The notes: generated by a model not told the origin, from the sequence alone. A stretch of 64,000 nt of DNA from an uncultured Colwellia sp. (GCA_913058245.1 CAJXQJ010000011.1:1-64000); one strand, 5' to 3'. Counted from the first letter of the stretch, positions 27,119 through 38,140 are shown. Made by a program: numbers and translations.

Positions 27119-29119
27119 ATGGCAGAACGGGCATTAACCCACAGCTTAATTTATTTTAGTGAAACTCTTATTTTCAGTATTCTCGCATTACTTCTTCTTG
27201 CTTATTATCGCGGGTTAGGTCGCCAGTACGTTAAGTTTTGGACCATCAGTTTATTTGCCCTTGCTGCTAATCAATTTGCTCTTTTTTGCCAAAATACTTT
27301 CAATGAACAAGATGTTGGTAGTGTTGTTGATATTAGTATTGCATTGCTGCGGCAAATTAGTTTGTATTTACATATTTTGTTTTTAATTTTTGGTATTTAT
27401 GCGGCGACTAAGCAGCAAATAGTTTCAAATAAGTTATTAGTGATTGGAGTATCACTTGCCGGTGTATTGGGAGCATTAGCGGCATTGATTTACGGTTTTG
27501 ATGTCGAAAGTGTATTCAATCGCTTTTATTTAAGAGAAAGCCTATCCGCTTTTATTTTTGGTAGTGCGCTGATAGCTTCAGCTTTTTATTTATATTCAGC
27601 CAAAATTAATCATTTTTCTGGCAAAGTGTTTTTAGCGTTTTGCTTAGTAGTGGGCACGCGATATATAGCTTACTCTTTTGCTTCTATTATCTTTTTAACC
27701 GAAGATTGGTTTCGCTATTTGACACAAAATTTAATTTATATCGATATTGGTGTAAACACTGTGCTAGGTTTTCTGGTGTTGATTTGGATGCAAGGCGCAG
27801 AGCGTCATGTTGCTTCGACAGCTATCAACCGAGCAAAATATCTTGGCAAACATGACTCATTAACGGGCGTGCTAAATCGCGAACAGGTGTTAGAAAAACT
27901 CACTAATGAAATGCAAATAGCACAAGGGAGTGAGCAGTCCCTTTGTGTATTTTTATTAGATATTAAGCGCTTTAAATTTGTTAATGATACTTATGGCTTG
28001 AAGGTTGGAGACCTTATTTTAGGTGAAATAGCCCGAAGACTGAATCAGAGTTTATTAAAGCCTAAAGTGGTAGGGCGCTTAAGTGGCGATTCTTTTATGT
28101 ACGTTGTTGAGTATGAAAATGAGAAACAGCAATTGACAGTCTCAGAGCATATACATGCGCTAATAGAAAGGCCTTATTTGGTTTCTCAACAGGAAGTGCA
28201 CTTACAATGTAGTGTTGGATATTGTGAGTTTCCTACTGATGCTAATGTCGCCGATGAGTTACTACAAAAAGCAAATTTGGCATTATTCCAGGCAGAAAGT
28301 AACAATATTCAGAGTGTTAAGTATCAAGCAGGAATGCAGTCACAAGGGCGTCGTTTGCTCGCAATGGAAAAAGAAATTAGGCAAGCCATTGCAAATGAAG
28401 AGTTTGTTTTACACTTTCAGCCACAGCTTAACTTGAAAAATAATCGCTTAGAAGGTGCTGAAGTATTAGTACGTTGGCAACACCCAACTAAAGGCTTATT
28501 AGCACCAGGTCAGTTTTTTGACGATATAGAAGCACTAAATTTATATAGTGAACTCGACAATTATGTTTTGGAGAAAACCTGCCAAATCATTGCTAATTGG
28601 TATCAAACCTATAAACGTCGTGTACCGTTAGCTATTAATATTACCGCAGATGAATTTCAAGCACCTGATTTTATCAGTAACATTCAAAACTTACTGATGA
28701 AGTATGAAATACCACCTATTTACCTAGAGTTGGAAGTCACTGAAAATGTTGTGATTACTGATATCAATCTGGTGATGAATACCATTGTTGTTTTACAAAA
28801 TATGGGTATTAAAGTTTCTATTGATGACTTCGGAACAGGCTATTCCTCATTGGCATATTTACGTAAATTACCGATAGATAAAATAAAAATAGATCGTAGT
28901 TTTATCCAAGAAGTAGCCTCAAATGATTCTGACTTAACCATAGTAAAAACTATGGTGGAGTTATCTCATGGCTTAGGAAAGCGGGTACTTGCTGAAGGCG
29001 TTGAAACGCAGCAGCAATTACAATTATTACGCAATATCGGCTGTGATGCGGTTCAAGGTTACTTTATCAGTAAGCCTATTAGTGAAGAAGAATTTACTAA
29101 GTACCTAAAGCGTAAATAA
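27119..29119 (+). CDS. Membrane GGDEF-EAL protein, probable c-di-GMP phosphodiesterase
   Basis: 666 residues from the ATG at 27119 (AAGAG eight bases upstream); the frame is open to a GTG at 27023. Seven or so N-terminal membrane segments, then a GGDEF domain with SGDSF in place of GGDEF, hence probably inactive as a cyclase, and an EAL domain that keeps its motifs (EVLVRW, LEVTENV, DDFGTGYSSL, KIDRSFI, EGVETQ, QGYFISKP). The balance points to phosphodiesterase activity, perhaps tuned by GTP binding to the dead GGDEF domain. Confidence 0.9.
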   Translation: MAERALTHSLIYFSETLIFSILALLLLAYYRGLGRQYVKFWTISLFALAANQFALFCQNTFNEQDVGSVVDISIALLRQISLYLHILFLIFGIYAATKQQIVSNKLLVIGVSLAGVLGALAALIYGFDVESVFNRFYLRESLSAFIFGSALIASAFYLYSAKINHFSGKVFLAFCLVVGTRYIAYSFASIIFLTEDWFRYLTQNLIYIDIGVNTVLGFLVLIWMQGAERHVASTAINRAKYLGKHDSLTGVLNREQVLEKLTNEMQIAQGSEQSLCVFLLDIKRFKFVNDTYGLKVGDLILGEIARRLNQSLLKPKVVGRLSGDSFMYVVEYENEKQQLTVSEHIHALIERPYLVSQQEVHLQCSVGYCEFPTDANVADELLQKANLALFQAESNNIQSVKYQAGMQSQGRRLLAMEKEIRQAIANEEFVLHFQPQLNLKNNRLEGAEVLVRWQHPTKGLLAPGQFFDDIEALNLYSELDNYVLEKTCQIIANWYQTYKRRVPLAINITADEFQAPDFISNIQNLLMKYEIPPIYLELEVTENVVITDINLVMNTIVVLQNMGIKVSIDDFGTGYSSLAYLRKLPIDKIKIDRSFIQEVASNDSDLTIVKTMVELSHGLGKRVLAEGVETQQQLQLLRNIGCDAVQGYFISKPISEEEFTKYLKRK

Positions 29120-29199
29120 TTTTAACTAAAATTATTGCTATTTTTTTATGCCGTCTATACTCAATTTATTGTGAATAAACTTAGAGTATAAAATAAGGT

Positions 29200-31059
29200 A
29201 TGTTAATAAAGCACAAACTACTCGCTAACAGCGCTATTGTTGGTGTCGCCATGCTAGTCATGCTTGGTTTAATAAATTATTCTGTTAACTCTCTTGAAAG
29301 CGATGTGAATATTGCCAGAATGATAGGTAACACTGAAAGCCTAGTGTTACAGTTACGGCGAGACGAAAAAGATTTTATTGCCCGCAAAGATATTAAATAC
29401 CTGCAAAAATTCGAAACTAACTTCACAAAACTACAAACCGAAATATCACAGCTTTCTGAAAAATTTAAAGATATTGATAAAGATGTTACTGAGTTAGCAA
29501 CATTAGCGACAGTGCTCAATGACTATAATGAATTCTTTCGTCAATTTTCTAGTGCGCAAAAGCGTATAGGCCTGCATCCAAAAGATGGCTTATATGGAGA
29601 GTTACGTAACGCTGTACATGGGGTTGAAGAGTTACTTACCGGCGCTGATTTCAGATTACTTAGTGATATGTTACAGCTTAGACGTAATGAAAAAGATTTT
29701 ATGCTACGTCTAGATGAGAAGTACTTTGTGCGATGGCAAGAAAATGCCAGCGAATTTTTATTGCATGTTGATGAAAGTGCATTAAATGAAGATGTTAAAC
29801 AACAAGTGATTAGCAACATTAACGTTTATCAGCAAGGCTTTGGTAATTTAGTACAAGCACAAAAAAGCTTAGGTTTTGATGCAAACAGTGGTATTCAAGG
29901 GCAAATGCGCTCTGCAGTTCATAAAGTTGATGACATGATTGCTAAAGTTGTCGCTGCGAGTAAAAGTAATGTCGCAGAGCATGCGCAAACAGTTAATGTT
30001 ATCTCCTATAGTGTTTTTGCCATTGTTTTAATATTAGCAACTTTAATTGCCATGGTAGTGAGCCGTAATATTTTATCGCGTATTAATAATCTGAATGAAG
30101 TGATGAATAAGGTTGCTGAAACACAAGACTTGTCAATTCGAGTGTCGATGGACAATAAAGATGAAATAGGTGAAATGGCTGAGATCTTTAATCAGATGCT
30201 CAATAGTTTTAGACACCTTATTGTGCAAGTTAATCAATCAGTTGGTACGTTAAATAATGCGACAAGAACTCTATCAGAGAATATTCATATTTCTAACGAA
30301 GGGGTTGATAATCAAATTCAGCAAACTGATTTAGTTGCAACAGCTGTAACAGAAATGGTGGCGACAGTAGAGGAAATAGCCTCTAATACTCATGAAGCGG
30401 CTAATAAAGCGGAAAGTACCAGTCAAAATGCAAATGCTGGGAAAACTGGCGTTGCGCAAACCATCAGTAAAATAGGTCAGTTGTCAGATAAATTATCAGA
30501 TTCAGAAACTGTTGTTCATGCGTTGGAAAAAGACAGTGATACCATTGGTTCAGTGCTAGATGTTATTCGTGGTATTGCTGAACAAACGAATTTATTAGCG
30601 TTAAATGCCGCAATTGAGGCTGCAAGAGCTGGTGAGCAAGGACGCGGCTTTGCAGTGGTTGCAGATGAAGTAAGAACTCTTGCCAGCCGTACTCAAGAAT
30701 CTACACAAGAAATAGAGACTATTATTAGCTCATTACAAACCCGCACCAGTGATATTGTTACTCATATGGCATCATGTCGAGATCAAGGAAAAGAGAGTGC
30801 GGAGCAAGCGAGTAGTGCTGGCGAGATGCTAGAGCAAATAACAGGAGATGTAACGACTATAATGGAAATGAGCACCTCAATTGCTACTGCAATTCATCAG
30901 CAAAGCACAGTGGCATCTGAAGTTAACCAGCATGTTGTCGCTATTCGTGATGTTGCAGAACAATCTGGTGTTACCGCACAGCATAATGCACAGATGAGTG
31001 AAGAGCTCTCCGAACAAGCACGTGTACTGCATGACGAGGTTAGCCAATTTACGGTTTAA
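29200..31059 (+). CDS. Methyl-accepting chemotaxis protein
   Basis: 619 residues: N-terminal membrane helix, periplasmic helical sensor (about residues 30-265), second membrane helix (about 268-288), HAMP domain, and a cytoplasmic signalling domain with the hairpin tip [20 protein letters not shown]. The sensor contains two related RRxEKDF words ([12 protein letters not shown] and [12 protein letters not shown]), the mark of a helical bimodular (HBM) type sensor known to bind small organic acids. It ends without a pentapeptide tether. A bidirectional terminator follows. Confidence 0.93.
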   Translation: MLIKHKLLANSAIVGVAMLVMLGLINYSVNSLESDVNIARMIGNTESLVLQLRRDEKDFIARKDIKYLQKFETNFTKLQTEISQLSEKFKDIDKDVTELATLATVLNDYNEFFRQFSSAQKRIGLHPKDGLYGELRNAVHGVEELLTGADFRLLSDMLQLRRNEKDFMLRLDEKYFVRWQENASEFLLHVDESALNEDVKQQVISNINVYQQGFGNLVQAQKSLGFDANSGIQGQMRSAVHKVDDMIAKVVAASKSNVAEHAQTVNVISYSVFAIVLILATLIAMVVSRNILSRINNLNEVMNKVAETQDLSIRVSMDNKDEIGEMAEIFNQMLNSFRHLIVQVNQSVGTLNNATRTLSENIHISNEGVDNQIQQTDLVATAVTEMVATVEEIASNTHEAANKAESTSQNANAGKTGVAQTISKIGQLSDKLSDSETVVHALEKDSDTIGSVLDVIRGIAEQTNLLALNAAIEAARAGEQGRGFAVVADEVRTLASRTQESTQEIETIISSLQTRTSDIVTHMASCRDQGKESAEQASSAGEMLEQITGDVTTIMEMSTSIATAIHQQSTVASEVNQHVVAIRDVAEQSGVTAQHNAQMSEELSEQARVLHDEVSQFTV

Positions 31060-31087
31060 GTTAACGTTTTTACTCAAAGGTAATAAA

Positions 31088-31120
31088 AAAGAGCTTAAGT
31101 TATTTAACTTAAGCTCTTTC
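31088..31120. terminator. Bidirectional rho-independent terminator
   Basis: AAAGAGCTTAAGTT-ATTT-AACTTAAGCTCTTT, a 14-bp perfect stem with flanking A and T runs, between the convergent chemoreceptor and DUF971 genes. Confidence 0.88.
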
Positions 31121-31141
31121 ATTATTGCAGTTTGTTTTTGA

Positions 31142-31519
31142 CTATTTAACTTCCGTGATCTCTATTGTTGCTTCGCGGCTATTGATAGCTGAATTGGCGC
31201 CTTTTAAATAATGTTGCCAACGAATTTCACGCTCTGCTAGCAATATCCTTAAATAGTCATTGCTATATATATTGCTGTGGCCGTCATCAAAAATAAATCG
31301 ATAACCATGTTTGCCAACAGACTCGATATTTAATAGCTGAACTTGCTTTTTATGGTAAACCTTAGGAGTTAAGCCTGTTGGTTGGCCTTTATCATCAGTT
31401 GGCGCAAAAACTCGTAAATATTCAAAACTCAAATCTGCACTATCTTGCGTCTGATTATCAAATTGTATTGATAAACTTGCTGCATGACGGTGAATAGTAA
31501 AGCTATTGATATTACTCAT
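31142..31519 (-). CDS. DUF971-domain protein
   Basis: 125 residues of the DUF971 family, related to the N-terminal zinc-binding domain of gamma-butyrobetaine hydroxylase; function unknown. Seen words: SFEYLRVFAPTDDKG, YRFIFDDGHSNIYSNDYLR. GGAG six bases before the ATG at 31519 fixes the start inside the longer frame (31531). It directly follows hslU on the same strand, a gene order kept in many gammaproteobacteria, suggesting co-transcription with hslVU. Confidence 0.85.
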   Translation of the reverse strand: MSNINSFTIHRHAASLSIQFDNQTQDSADLSFEYLRVFAPTDDKGQPTGLTPKVYHKKQVQLLNIESVGKHGYRFIFDDGHSNIYSNDYLRILLAEREIRWQHYLKGANSAINSREATIEITEVK

Positions 31520-31549
31520 AGTTAACTCCAATAGGTTTGTACATTTTTA

Positions 31550-32878
31550 TTATAGAATAAAGCGGCTTAAGTCTTCGTCTTTAACTAAGTCATTTAAAAT
31601 GTTGCTAACAAAATCAGCATCAATAACAATGCGTTCACCGGCACGATCGTTAGCGGTAAAAGACAACTCTTCAACTAAGCGTTCCATCATAGTATGTAAA
31701 CGACGGGCGCCAATGTTTTCTGTGCTTTCGTTTACTTGCCATGCGGCATTAGCAATGGCTTGAATGCCATCTTCACTAAATGAAATATCAACGCCTTCGG
31801 TGGCTAATAGTGCAATATATTGTTCAGTTAACGAAGCGTTTGGCTCAGTTAATATACGCACAAAGTCATCGGTTGTCAGTGCTTTAAGCTCAACACGAAT
31901 GGGTAATCGGCCTTGTAACTCAGGAATTAAGTCAGAAGGTTTTGCCATTTGAAAGGCGCCGGAAGCAATAAACAAAATATGGTCGGTTTTAACCATACCG
32001 TGCTTGGTGCTAACGGTTGAACCTTCAACCAAAGGCAGTAAGTCACGTTGCACGCCTTCACGTGATACGTCTGGGCCAGAAGAGTCACCACGTTTACAAA
32101 TTTTGTCAATTTCATCAATAAAAACAATGCCATTTTGCTCTACAGCTTCAATCGCCTTTTGTTTTATATCGTCTTGATTAACAATTTTTGCCGCTTCTTC
32201 TTCTTGCAGAGCTTTAAAAGCATCTTTAATTTTTAGTTTACGCTTAGTAGTTTTTTCACTCGACATGCTTTGGAACATGTTCTGTAATTGCGATGTCATG
32301 TCTTCCATGCCTGGAGGCGACATAATTTCCACACCTACTTGTGGCGCTGCTAAATCTAATTCAATTTCTTTATCGTCAAGTTTACCTTCACGAAGCTTTT
32401 TGCGAAATACTTGGCGGGTTGAGCTATTATCAGCTTGTTCGTCATTGCCAAAACTATCACGAGCTGGTGGTATTAACACATCTAAAATTCGCTCTTCGGC
32501 CGCTTCTTCAGCTAAATGCTTAACGCGTGACATTTCTTGTTCTTTGGTCAGTTTAATTGCCATATCAGCTAAGTCGCGAATAATGGTTTCAACTTCTTTA
32601 CCTACATAGCCCACTTCCGTGAATTTAGTCGCTTCAACTTTAATAAACGGTGCATTTGCTAATTTTGCTAAACGACGAGCTATTTCTGTTTTACCGACAC
32701 CAGTTGGGCCGATCATTAAGATATTCTTTGGGGTTACTTCTACACGCAACTCTTCATTAAGTTGCATTCTGCGCCAACGGTTTCTTAATGCAATAGCAAC
32801 GGCTCTTTTAGCGTCACTTTGACCAACAATATGGCTGTCTAATTCGTGAACTATTTCACGTGGCGTCATATTCGACAT
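31550..32878 (-). CDS. hslU: HslU, ATPase subunit of the HslVU protease
   Basis: AAA+ unfoldase that feeds substrates to HslV. 442 residues. Walker [10 protein letters not shown] near residue 57, pore motif GYVG, the family's intermediate (I) domain (about 110-240), Walker [10 protein letters not shown] and sensor words, and a C-terminal tail ending SRFIL that inserts into HslV. 24 bases separate it from hslV upstream. Usually heat-shock induced; no sigma-32 promoter was verified here. Confidence 0.98.
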   Translation of the reverse strand: MSNMTPREIVHELDSHIVGQSDAKRAVAIALRNRWRRMQLNEELRVEVTPKNILMIGPTGVGKTEIARRLAKLANAPFIKVEATKFTEVGYVGKEVETIIRDLADMAIKLTKEQEMSRVKHLAEEAAEERILDVLIPPARDSFGNDEQADNSSTRQVFRKKLREGKLDDKEIELDLAAPQVGVEIMSPPGMEDMTSQLQNMFQSMSSEKTTKRKLKIKDAFKALQEEEAAKIVNQDDIKQKAIEAVEQNGIVFIDEIDKICKRGDSSGPDVSREGVQRDLLPLVEGSTVSTKHGMVKTDHILFIASGAFQMAKPSDLIPELQGRLPIRVELKALTTDDFVRILTEPNASLTEQYIALLATEGVDISFSEDGIQAIANAAWQVNESTENIGARRLHTMMERLVEELSFTANDRAGERIVIDADFVSNILNDLVKDEDLSRFIL

Positions 32879-32902
32879 AGTTATTCCTTAGCAAATCCGG
32901 CG

Positions 32903-33421
32903 TTATAGTTCGTCAATCACATGTTGGTGATTGGTGAACACACAAATATCGCCAGCAATTTTTAATGATTTCTCGACAATTTCTTTAGCTGATAATTCAG
33001 TATTTTCTAATAGGGCTGTGGCGGCTGATTGCGCAAAATTACCACCACTACCAATCGCAATTAAGTCGTGCTCTGGTTGTACAACGTCACCATTACCGGT
33101 AATGATTAAAGACGCAGTTTCATCAGCAACAGCAAGTAAAGCTTCGAGTTTACGTAATGCACGATCACTACGCCAATCTTTAGCAAGTTCAACAGCAGCT
33201 TTAGTTAGGTGCCCTTGGTGCATTTCTAACTTACTTTCAAAACGTTCAAATAGGGTAAATGCATCAGCAGTACCGCCCGCAAAACCCGCAAGTACTTTAT
33301 CATTATATAAACGACGAACTTTACGTGCATTGCCTTTCATTACCGTGTTGCCAAGAGAAACTTGGCCATCACCACCAATAACAACTTTGCCATTACGTCT
33401 AACAGAAACAATAGTAGTCAC
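32903..33421 (-). CDS. hslV: HslV, peptidase subunit of the HslVU protease
   Basis: Threonine protease of the proteasome beta type; 172 residues. The start is GTG at 33421 with AGAGG six bases upstream, so the mature chain begins with the catalytic Thr of [11 protein letters not shown]. The open frame extends eight codons further, to 33445, which would bury that threonine and is not credible. Other words: [44 protein letters not shown]. First gene of hslV-hslU-DUF971. Confidence 0.97.
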   Translation of the reverse strand: MTTIVSVRRNGKVVIGGDGQVSLGNTVMKGNARKVRRLYNDKVLAGFAGGTADAFTLFERFESKLEMHQGHLTKAAVELAKDWRSDRALRKLEALLAVADETASLIITGNGDVVQPEHDLIAIGSGGNFAQSAATALLENTELSAKEIVEKSLKIAGDICVFTNHQHVIDEL

Positions 33422-33559
33422 AATTAACCTCTTACATTTTGCCAACTAAGGTAGCTGGCTTGTCCAATGTAGAAGAGATAAGGGATAGCTCACGCTTTTT
33501 CAAGGGAGCTATCAGGAAATTATAGGAATTTTTTTGTATTGTAGAGAGTGGAAAAGGTC

Positions 33560-34117
33560 TTAGTTCCAATTCCAAATTTTGCAGCCATGTACTGAGTTGT
33601 TTTTTAGTTTATGTTTATCTTTTTCCGCGCCACGCTTTTTCGGGTAAGGACCTAAATAAACTTTAAACCAAGTGGCCGAGGTGCCGACTGACTTACTAAC
33701 AATAGCTTCTAAACCTGTAAAGGCTATTTTGGCTTTTAAAGCTTCCGCTTGTTTACGGGTTTTAAAAGAGCCACATTGCATTTTATATGGCCCTTTTTGC
33801 GTTACTTCGTACTCGCCAACTTCGACTTCCTTACTTTTTAGATCGTCAACGTAAGTCCATTTTTCTTCTGGTGGCTTAGGTAATTCTGTACTTTTTGCTT
33901 TTACAGTTTTAGTCGTTTGAGGCGTCGTAATAGTTTCCGGTTGCTTGTCTTTAATACTCCACAGTAAATAACCAAATGCAGGTAAAGCAATTAGTAAAAA
34001 TACCGCAATCATTTTCACTTTAATTGATACCGCAGGCGCTGGCTCAACATTTTTTTTATAAGGACTTTGCTTTTTATTTTTTGCTCGAGAGCGGGAAACG
34101 TAATCTTGATGTGCCAT
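33560..34117 (-). CDS. ftsN: Cell division protein FtsN (SPOR domain)
   Basis: Late division protein that triggers septal peptidoglycan synthesis. 185 residues from the ATG at 34117 (start MAHQDYVSRSR, typical of FtsN); the frame extends ten codons upstream. A basic cytoplasmic tail, a single membrane helix (about residues 37-56), a proline/threonine linker and a C-terminal SPOR domain (GPYKMQCGSFKTRKQAEALK ... WFKVYLGPYPKKRGAEK) that binds denuded glycan. Shorter than the E. coli protein, as in many marine relatives. Its place between priA and hslV is the conserved order. Confidence 0.9.
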   Translation of the reverse strand: MAHQDYVSRSRAKNKKQSPYKKNVEPAPAVSIKVKMIAVFLLIALPAFGYLLWSIKDKQPETITTPQTTKTVKAKSTELPKPPEEKWTYVDDLKSKEVEVGEYEVTQKGPYKMQCGSFKTRKQAEALKAKIAFTGLEAIVSKSVGTSATWFKVYLGPYPKKRGAEKDKHKLKNNSVHGCKIWNWN

Positions 34118-34219
34118 GGAAAACTTAAACTGGAAGACTTTCGACAATTCTAACCAACTGGTAGAAAAATATCACTACTTTGTCAGCTATATATTGTAAA
34201 TGCTTATCAGTGTTTTTAT

Positions 34220-36436
34220 TTACCAACTTAAATCCATAGGGTCGATATCAACAGTCCAACGCACTTTTGATTGCCATTCATTATTCGCATGGTGGTGAAT
34301 GAGCTGAAATACTGCTTGGTGTAATTGTTTTCTCGATTTTGCCTGCAATATTAAATGATAGCGAAACTTACCGGCTTTCTTTTCCATTGCCGCAGGTACA
34401 GGCCCTGCAAATTGGCAACCATCGTAATTTACCTCGGAAAGTACACGTAAGAATTTCTCAGGGTAAGATGGGTAATTCGCTTCGGCACGAAATAGGGCCT
34501 GAAAACTAAAAGGTGGCAATAACGCTTGTTGGCGTTCAATAAGTGCGTGTTTAGCAAAGTGTTGGTAGCCATTGTTAATCAAATCTTGCAGTAACGGGTG
34601 ATCAGGGAAATTACTTTGTACCATGACTTTGCCCGGCTTGCTGGCTCGACCTGCTCGACCAGAAACCTGGACGAGTAATTGTGCCATATGCTCAGCAGCA
34701 CGGAAGTCATAGCTAAACAAGGCGCCATCAACATCTAGTATTGCCACTAAGGTAACATCGGGAAAATGATGCCCTTTTGCTAGCATTTGTGTGCCAATTA
34801 ACAGTTGATGCTCTTTATCATTAACTTGTTGTAATAACTTGGCCAATTCACCTTTTTTACGAGTGCTGTCACGATCAATGCGCACAGCGCTGTATTCTGG
34901 AAATAGTGCGCTAATTTTTTCTTCTAATTGCTCGGTACCTTGTCCCATTGGCTTTATTCTAACGCTGCCACAGCTTGGGCATTGTGGAGGAATACGTTTT
35001 TGGCTGCCGCAATGGTGGCAGATCAATAACCTTTGTCCTTGATGCAAGGTATAAGGTTTATCACAACGTTGGCAATCGTCAATCCAATGACATTCTTGAC
35101 AGTTTATTGCTGGAGCATAGCCGCGGCGGTTGAGGAATACTAAGGCTTGCTCACCACGTACTAAAGTATTCTTGATTGCTTGTTTTAAAGTACCAGAAAG
35201 GCCATGTTCCATTTGCTGCTGGGCGACATCAATTAAGCTAATTTTTGCTGTTGAGGCATTACCAGCACGCTTTTTAAGTTGATGATAATGGTAACGACCG
35301 CTAAGTGCATTTTGTAATGTCTCAAAACTTGGGGTAGCACTGCCTAAAATAATCGGAATGTTTAATTGTCTAGCACGTAAAATAGCAATATCACGGCCGT
35401 GATAGCGAAAACTATCTTGCTGTTTAAATGATGCATCGTGCTCTTCATCAACAATAATTAAGCCTAAGTCATGCAGTGGGGTAAAAATAGCTGAACGTGT
35501 GCCAATAACAATTGCTGCCGAGCCGCGCTGGGCTTCAAGCCAAGTTTGGAGTCGTTCTTTATCGTTAAGTCCTGAGTGATGTAGGCAAATAGGCACATTA
35601 AAACGTTGTTCAAATCGCGAAAGTGTTTGTGGTGTTAAACCAATTTCTGGTACAAGCACCAATACTTGTTTATTGGCCGCCAATATTTGTTCCATGGCCT
35701 GTAAATAGACTTCGGTTTTACCACTGCCGGTAATACCATCAATTAAGTGACAAGAAAATTGCCTTTGCATTTCTTTGATTGTCGACACTATTACTGCTTG
35801 CTCGGCGGAGAGTGCTAGGCGGTTTTCTTGTTGTAATGCACTTTCTTGCCAAGCAAAAACTTTAACATCACGTGTTTTCGCATTTATGTACTGCTTTTTT
35901 TCTAGGGCATTTAATTGCGCTTTATTAAAACCTAAAGTTAGTAGTTCCGACCAAGTCATGCCTTGGTGTTGTTTGAGTAACGTCAGCAATTCAGCTTGCT
36001 TAGGGGCTCGTTTTTCTATTGCCTTGTAATCATTATCACTGACAGACTCATTTGCCAGCCAAATTTGCGGTAACTCAACATCGGGTTGCTTTATTTGTCG
36101 TAACAGTACGGGCAATGCTTGCTGAAAAACATCTCCAATCGGGTGATGGTAATAATCCGCACAGCGCTGTAAGAAAGAAAGTAGCTCTGCGGAGAAACTA
36201 TAATTATCATTTACACGACTTAAAACAGTTTTTAACTTTTCGGCTTCATATTCACTTTCCTCGTCAATTGCCAATACTATGGCGACAACTTGCCGTGATC
36301 CAAACGGAACTATGACGCGTTCACCCAACTGTACTGATGGGGTATTTAATTTTTCTGGCAACTTATAAGTAAATAATTGGCGCATTGGTACAGGAATAGC
36401 GACTTGTAGGTACTTATCGGGAGGATTTACTGCCAC
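34220..36436 (-). CDS. priA: Primosomal protein N', replication restart helicase PriA
   Basis: Superfamily 2 DNA helicase that reloads DnaB at stalled forks. 738 residues. N-terminal 3'-end-binding domain, Walker A GITGSGKTE, DEEH box, then eight cysteines in CxxC pairs (CQEC, CQRC, CHHC, CPSC) that bind two zinc ions, and helicase motifs GTQMLAKGHHFPDV and QVSGRAGR. Divergent from rpmE, as in many gammaproteobacteria; 246 bases separate them. Confidence 0.97.
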   Translation of the reverse strand: MAVNPPDKYLQVAIPVPMRQLFTYKLPEKLNTPSVQLGERVIVPFGSRQVVAIVLAIDEESEYEAEKLKTVLSRVNDNYSFSAELLSFLQRCADYYHHPIGDVFQQALPVLLRQIKQPDVELPQIWLANESVSDNDYKAIEKRAPKQAELLTLLKQHQGMTWSELLTLGFNKAQLNALEKKQYINAKTRDVKVFAWQESALQQENRLALSAEQAVIVSTIKEMQRQFSCHLIDGITGSGKTEVYLQAMEQILAANKQVLVLVPEIGLTPQTLSRFEQRFNVPICLHHSGLNDKERLQTWLEAQRGSAAIVIGTRSAIFTPLHDLGLIIVDEEHDASFKQQDSFRYHGRDIAILRARQLNIPIILGSATPSFETLQNALSGRYHYHQLKKRAGNASTAKISLIDVAQQQMEHGLSGTLKQAIKNTLVRGEQALVFLNRRGYAPAINCQECHWIDDCQRCDKPYTLHQGQRLLICHHCGSQKRIPPQCPSCGSVRIKPMGQGTEQLEEKISALFPEYSAVRIDRDSTRKKGELAKLLQQVNDKEHQLLIGTQMLAKGHHFPDVTLVAILDVDGALFSYDFRAAEHMAQLLVQVSGRAGRASKPGKVMVQSNFPDHPLLQDLINNGYQHFAKHALIERQQALLPPFSFQALFRAEANYPSYPEKFLRVLSEVNYDGCQFAGPVPAAMEKKAGKFRYHLILQAKSRKQLHQAVFQLIHHHANNEWQSKVRWTVDIDPMDLSW

Positions 36437-36682
36437 AAATAATTGTCATATAGAAAGTAAGTGTTGCCTTATTTTACTGTTAAATTAACTGATGCCAAGC
36501 GAGAAAATTGTTTGAAACGATTATTTATTTCATAAAACCCGTAATTGTTTATTTTTTTAGCGATATTTATTGCCATGCTGGTTGTGATCCTATAATATTC
36601 GCCTCCATTATTTTTAACTCGTATGGTGCTTGGCAGCAATAATGACTGATCAAGTGGCGATACGGCCTTAACAGAGGTTCCC

Positions 36683-36895
36683 ATGAAAGACGGTATTCAT
36701 CCTAATTACGTTGAGTTCAACGCAACTTGTTCTTGTGGTCACGTTATCAAAACTCGTTCAACTGTAGGTAAAGACTTACACTTAGACGTATGTTCTGAAT
36801 GTCACCCATTCTACACTGGTAAGCAAAAAGCTGCTGAGACTGGTGGTCGTGTTGATAAATTCAACAAACGTTTTGGTGCGCTTAGCAAGAAGTAA
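36683..36895 (+). CDS. rpmE: Ribosomal protein bL31, zinc-binding form
   Basis: 70 residues, the standard length of the large-subunit protein L31. The zinc ligands of the C+ type are present (CSC near residue 16-18 and CSEC near 37-40), so this is the zinc-containing version, not the zinc-independent paralogue. The upstream 246 bases are shared with divergent priA; I see no clear Zur box. Confidence 0.97.
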   Translation: MKDGIHPNYVEFNATCSCGHVIKTRSTVGKDLHLDVCSECHPFYTGKQKAAETGGRVDKFNKRFGALSKK

Positions 36896-36916
36896 TTCTG
36901 CTAGTTTATCAAACGG

Positions 36917-36944
36917 AAAAAAGCGCCAACTGGCGCTTTTTTTA
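36917..36944 (+). terminator. Rho-independent terminator after rpmE
   Basis: AAAAGCGCCA-AC-TGGCGCTTTTTTT, 22 bases after the stop. Confidence 0.88.
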
Positions 36945-37057
36945 TGTCTGTAGTTCTCATATCTCAAAAAATTAATTTATTTTTACTTTTCTTTAAACCC
37001 TTTTGCGGCATACTGCATCTAACCTAATAATTAAGCAAAACATCGAGAATTTACTTT

Positions 37058-37615
37058 TTGGATAAGTTAAAAATTATTGATGCCCATGAACGTTTTAGCC
37101 CAGATGTTGAGTCACAATGGATAGCGCAAGCTCAACAAGGCAACCAACAGGCATTTTATCATTTGTATGAAAACTATCACCGCCGAATTTATGCGCTGTG
37201 CTGGCGAATGATGGCTGACAAAGACAGTGCAGAAGATGTTTGTCAGGAAGTGTTTGTACAATTGTGGCAAAAAATAAATAACTTTCGTGGTGAGAGTAAA
37301 TTCTCTACTTGGCTCCATAGCGTTGCCACCAATATTGTTTTAGGACACATTCGTAAGAATAAAACTTGGATACAGCGCATTTTTAGTATTGAAGAGCAAA
37401 TAGTAGAAGATGTTGCGATAGAAATGCCTGAATTATCGAATTTGGATCAGAAAATCCAAACGTTACCAGAGCGAGCAAGGCAAGTGTTTGTATTGTTTGC
37501 CATTGAAGGCTATCGCCACGAAGAAATTGCGAAAATGTTAGGTATGGCGGTTGGTTCGAGTAAATCGCAATATCATCGAGCAAAAAGTTTATTACGTGAA
37601 TCGTTAAGCGAGTAA
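37058..37615 (+). CDS. ECF-family RNA polymerase sigma factor
   Basis: 185 residues with sigma region 2 (FYHLYENYHRRIYALCWRMM ... AEDVCQEVFVQLW) and region 4 (LPERARQVFVLFAIEGYRHEEIAKMLG). No ATG lies before region 2; the frame opens with TTG at 37058. It is followed 3 bases later by a single-pass membrane protein and then a DUF4097 protein, so the three make an operon in which the second is the likely anti-sigma factor. The regulon and the signal are unknown. Confidence 0.9.
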   Translation: MDKLKIIDAHERFSPDVESQWIAQAQQGNQQAFYHLYENYHRRIYALCWRMMADKDSAEDVCQEVFVQLWQKINNFRGESKFSTWLHSVATNIVLGHIRKNKTWIQRIFSIEEQIVEDVAIEMPELSNLDQKIQTLPERARQVFVLFAIEGYRHEEIAKMLGMAVGSSKSQYHRAKSLLRESLSE

Positions 37616-37618
37616 AAT

Positions 37619-38140
37619 ATGAAACAAACGATGACGAAAGAGCAGAAATCAGAGCAGTACTTACGAGATGCTGTTGCAGAGTTGCCAAATGAAATGACAC
37701 CAGAGCGTGATTTGTGGTCAGGTATTGAAAAAGCCATTAATCAACAAGCTCAAACGGAAAGTAAAAATCAAAGTGCAAAAGTTTTTACACCTAGCGCTTG
37801 GGCAGCTTCGGTAGTTGCGGCGGTATTACTTACATGGGTAACATTGGCACCACAAGATAAAAATACCGAGCAACCATTTAATTTAGTTGCTCAAATGCAG
37901 CAAGATTTTGAACAACAAAAGCGTACTATGTTAGTGAGTTTTGGTACGCCAGATGTTAAACAGCTTTCTGATGCCATGCAGGCCGAATTAACTAAACTAA
38001 GCTCGGCGCAAAAAATAATTAGCAAAGCTCTTGTTGATGATCCAAATAATAGTGATTTATTAAACTTATTACGCTGGACACAGAAGCAAGAGTTAGATTT
38101 ACTAAAGCAATTATATAGTCCACAGTGGCAAACAATATAG
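37619..38140 (+). CDS. Single-pass membrane protein, putative anti-sigma factor
   Basis: 173 residues. A cytoplasmic N-terminal part (about 1-55, including YLRDAVAELPNEMTPERDLW), one membrane helix (SAWAASVVAAVLLTWVTL, about 59-76) and a helical extracytoplasmic part. The layout and the position just behind an ECF sigma gene are those of anti-sigma factors, but no zinc-binding ZAS motif is present, so the role is inferred from context. The start is 3 bases after the sigma stop. Confidence 0.7.
   Translation: MKQTMTKEQKSEQYLRDAVAELPNEMTPERDLWSGIEKAINQQAQTESKNQSAKVFTPSAWAASVVAAVLLTWVTLAPQDKNTEQPFNLVAQMQQDFEQQKRTMLVSFGTPDVKQLSDAMQAELTKLSSAQKIISKALVDDPNNSDLLNLLRWTQKQELDLLKQLYSPQWQTI

Noticed and set aside
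32265-32609. 114-codon plus-strand open frame inside hslU
   Set aside because: Shadow of hslU; composition is not protein-like.
33422-33445. Longer start for hslV
   Set aside because: It would place eight residues before the catalytic threonine; GTG at 33421 with AGAGG is the proper start.
36469-36684. 71-codon minus-strand open frame between priA and rpmE
   Set aside because: It lies in the shared promoter region, lacks a ribosome binding site and would overlap the start of rpmE.
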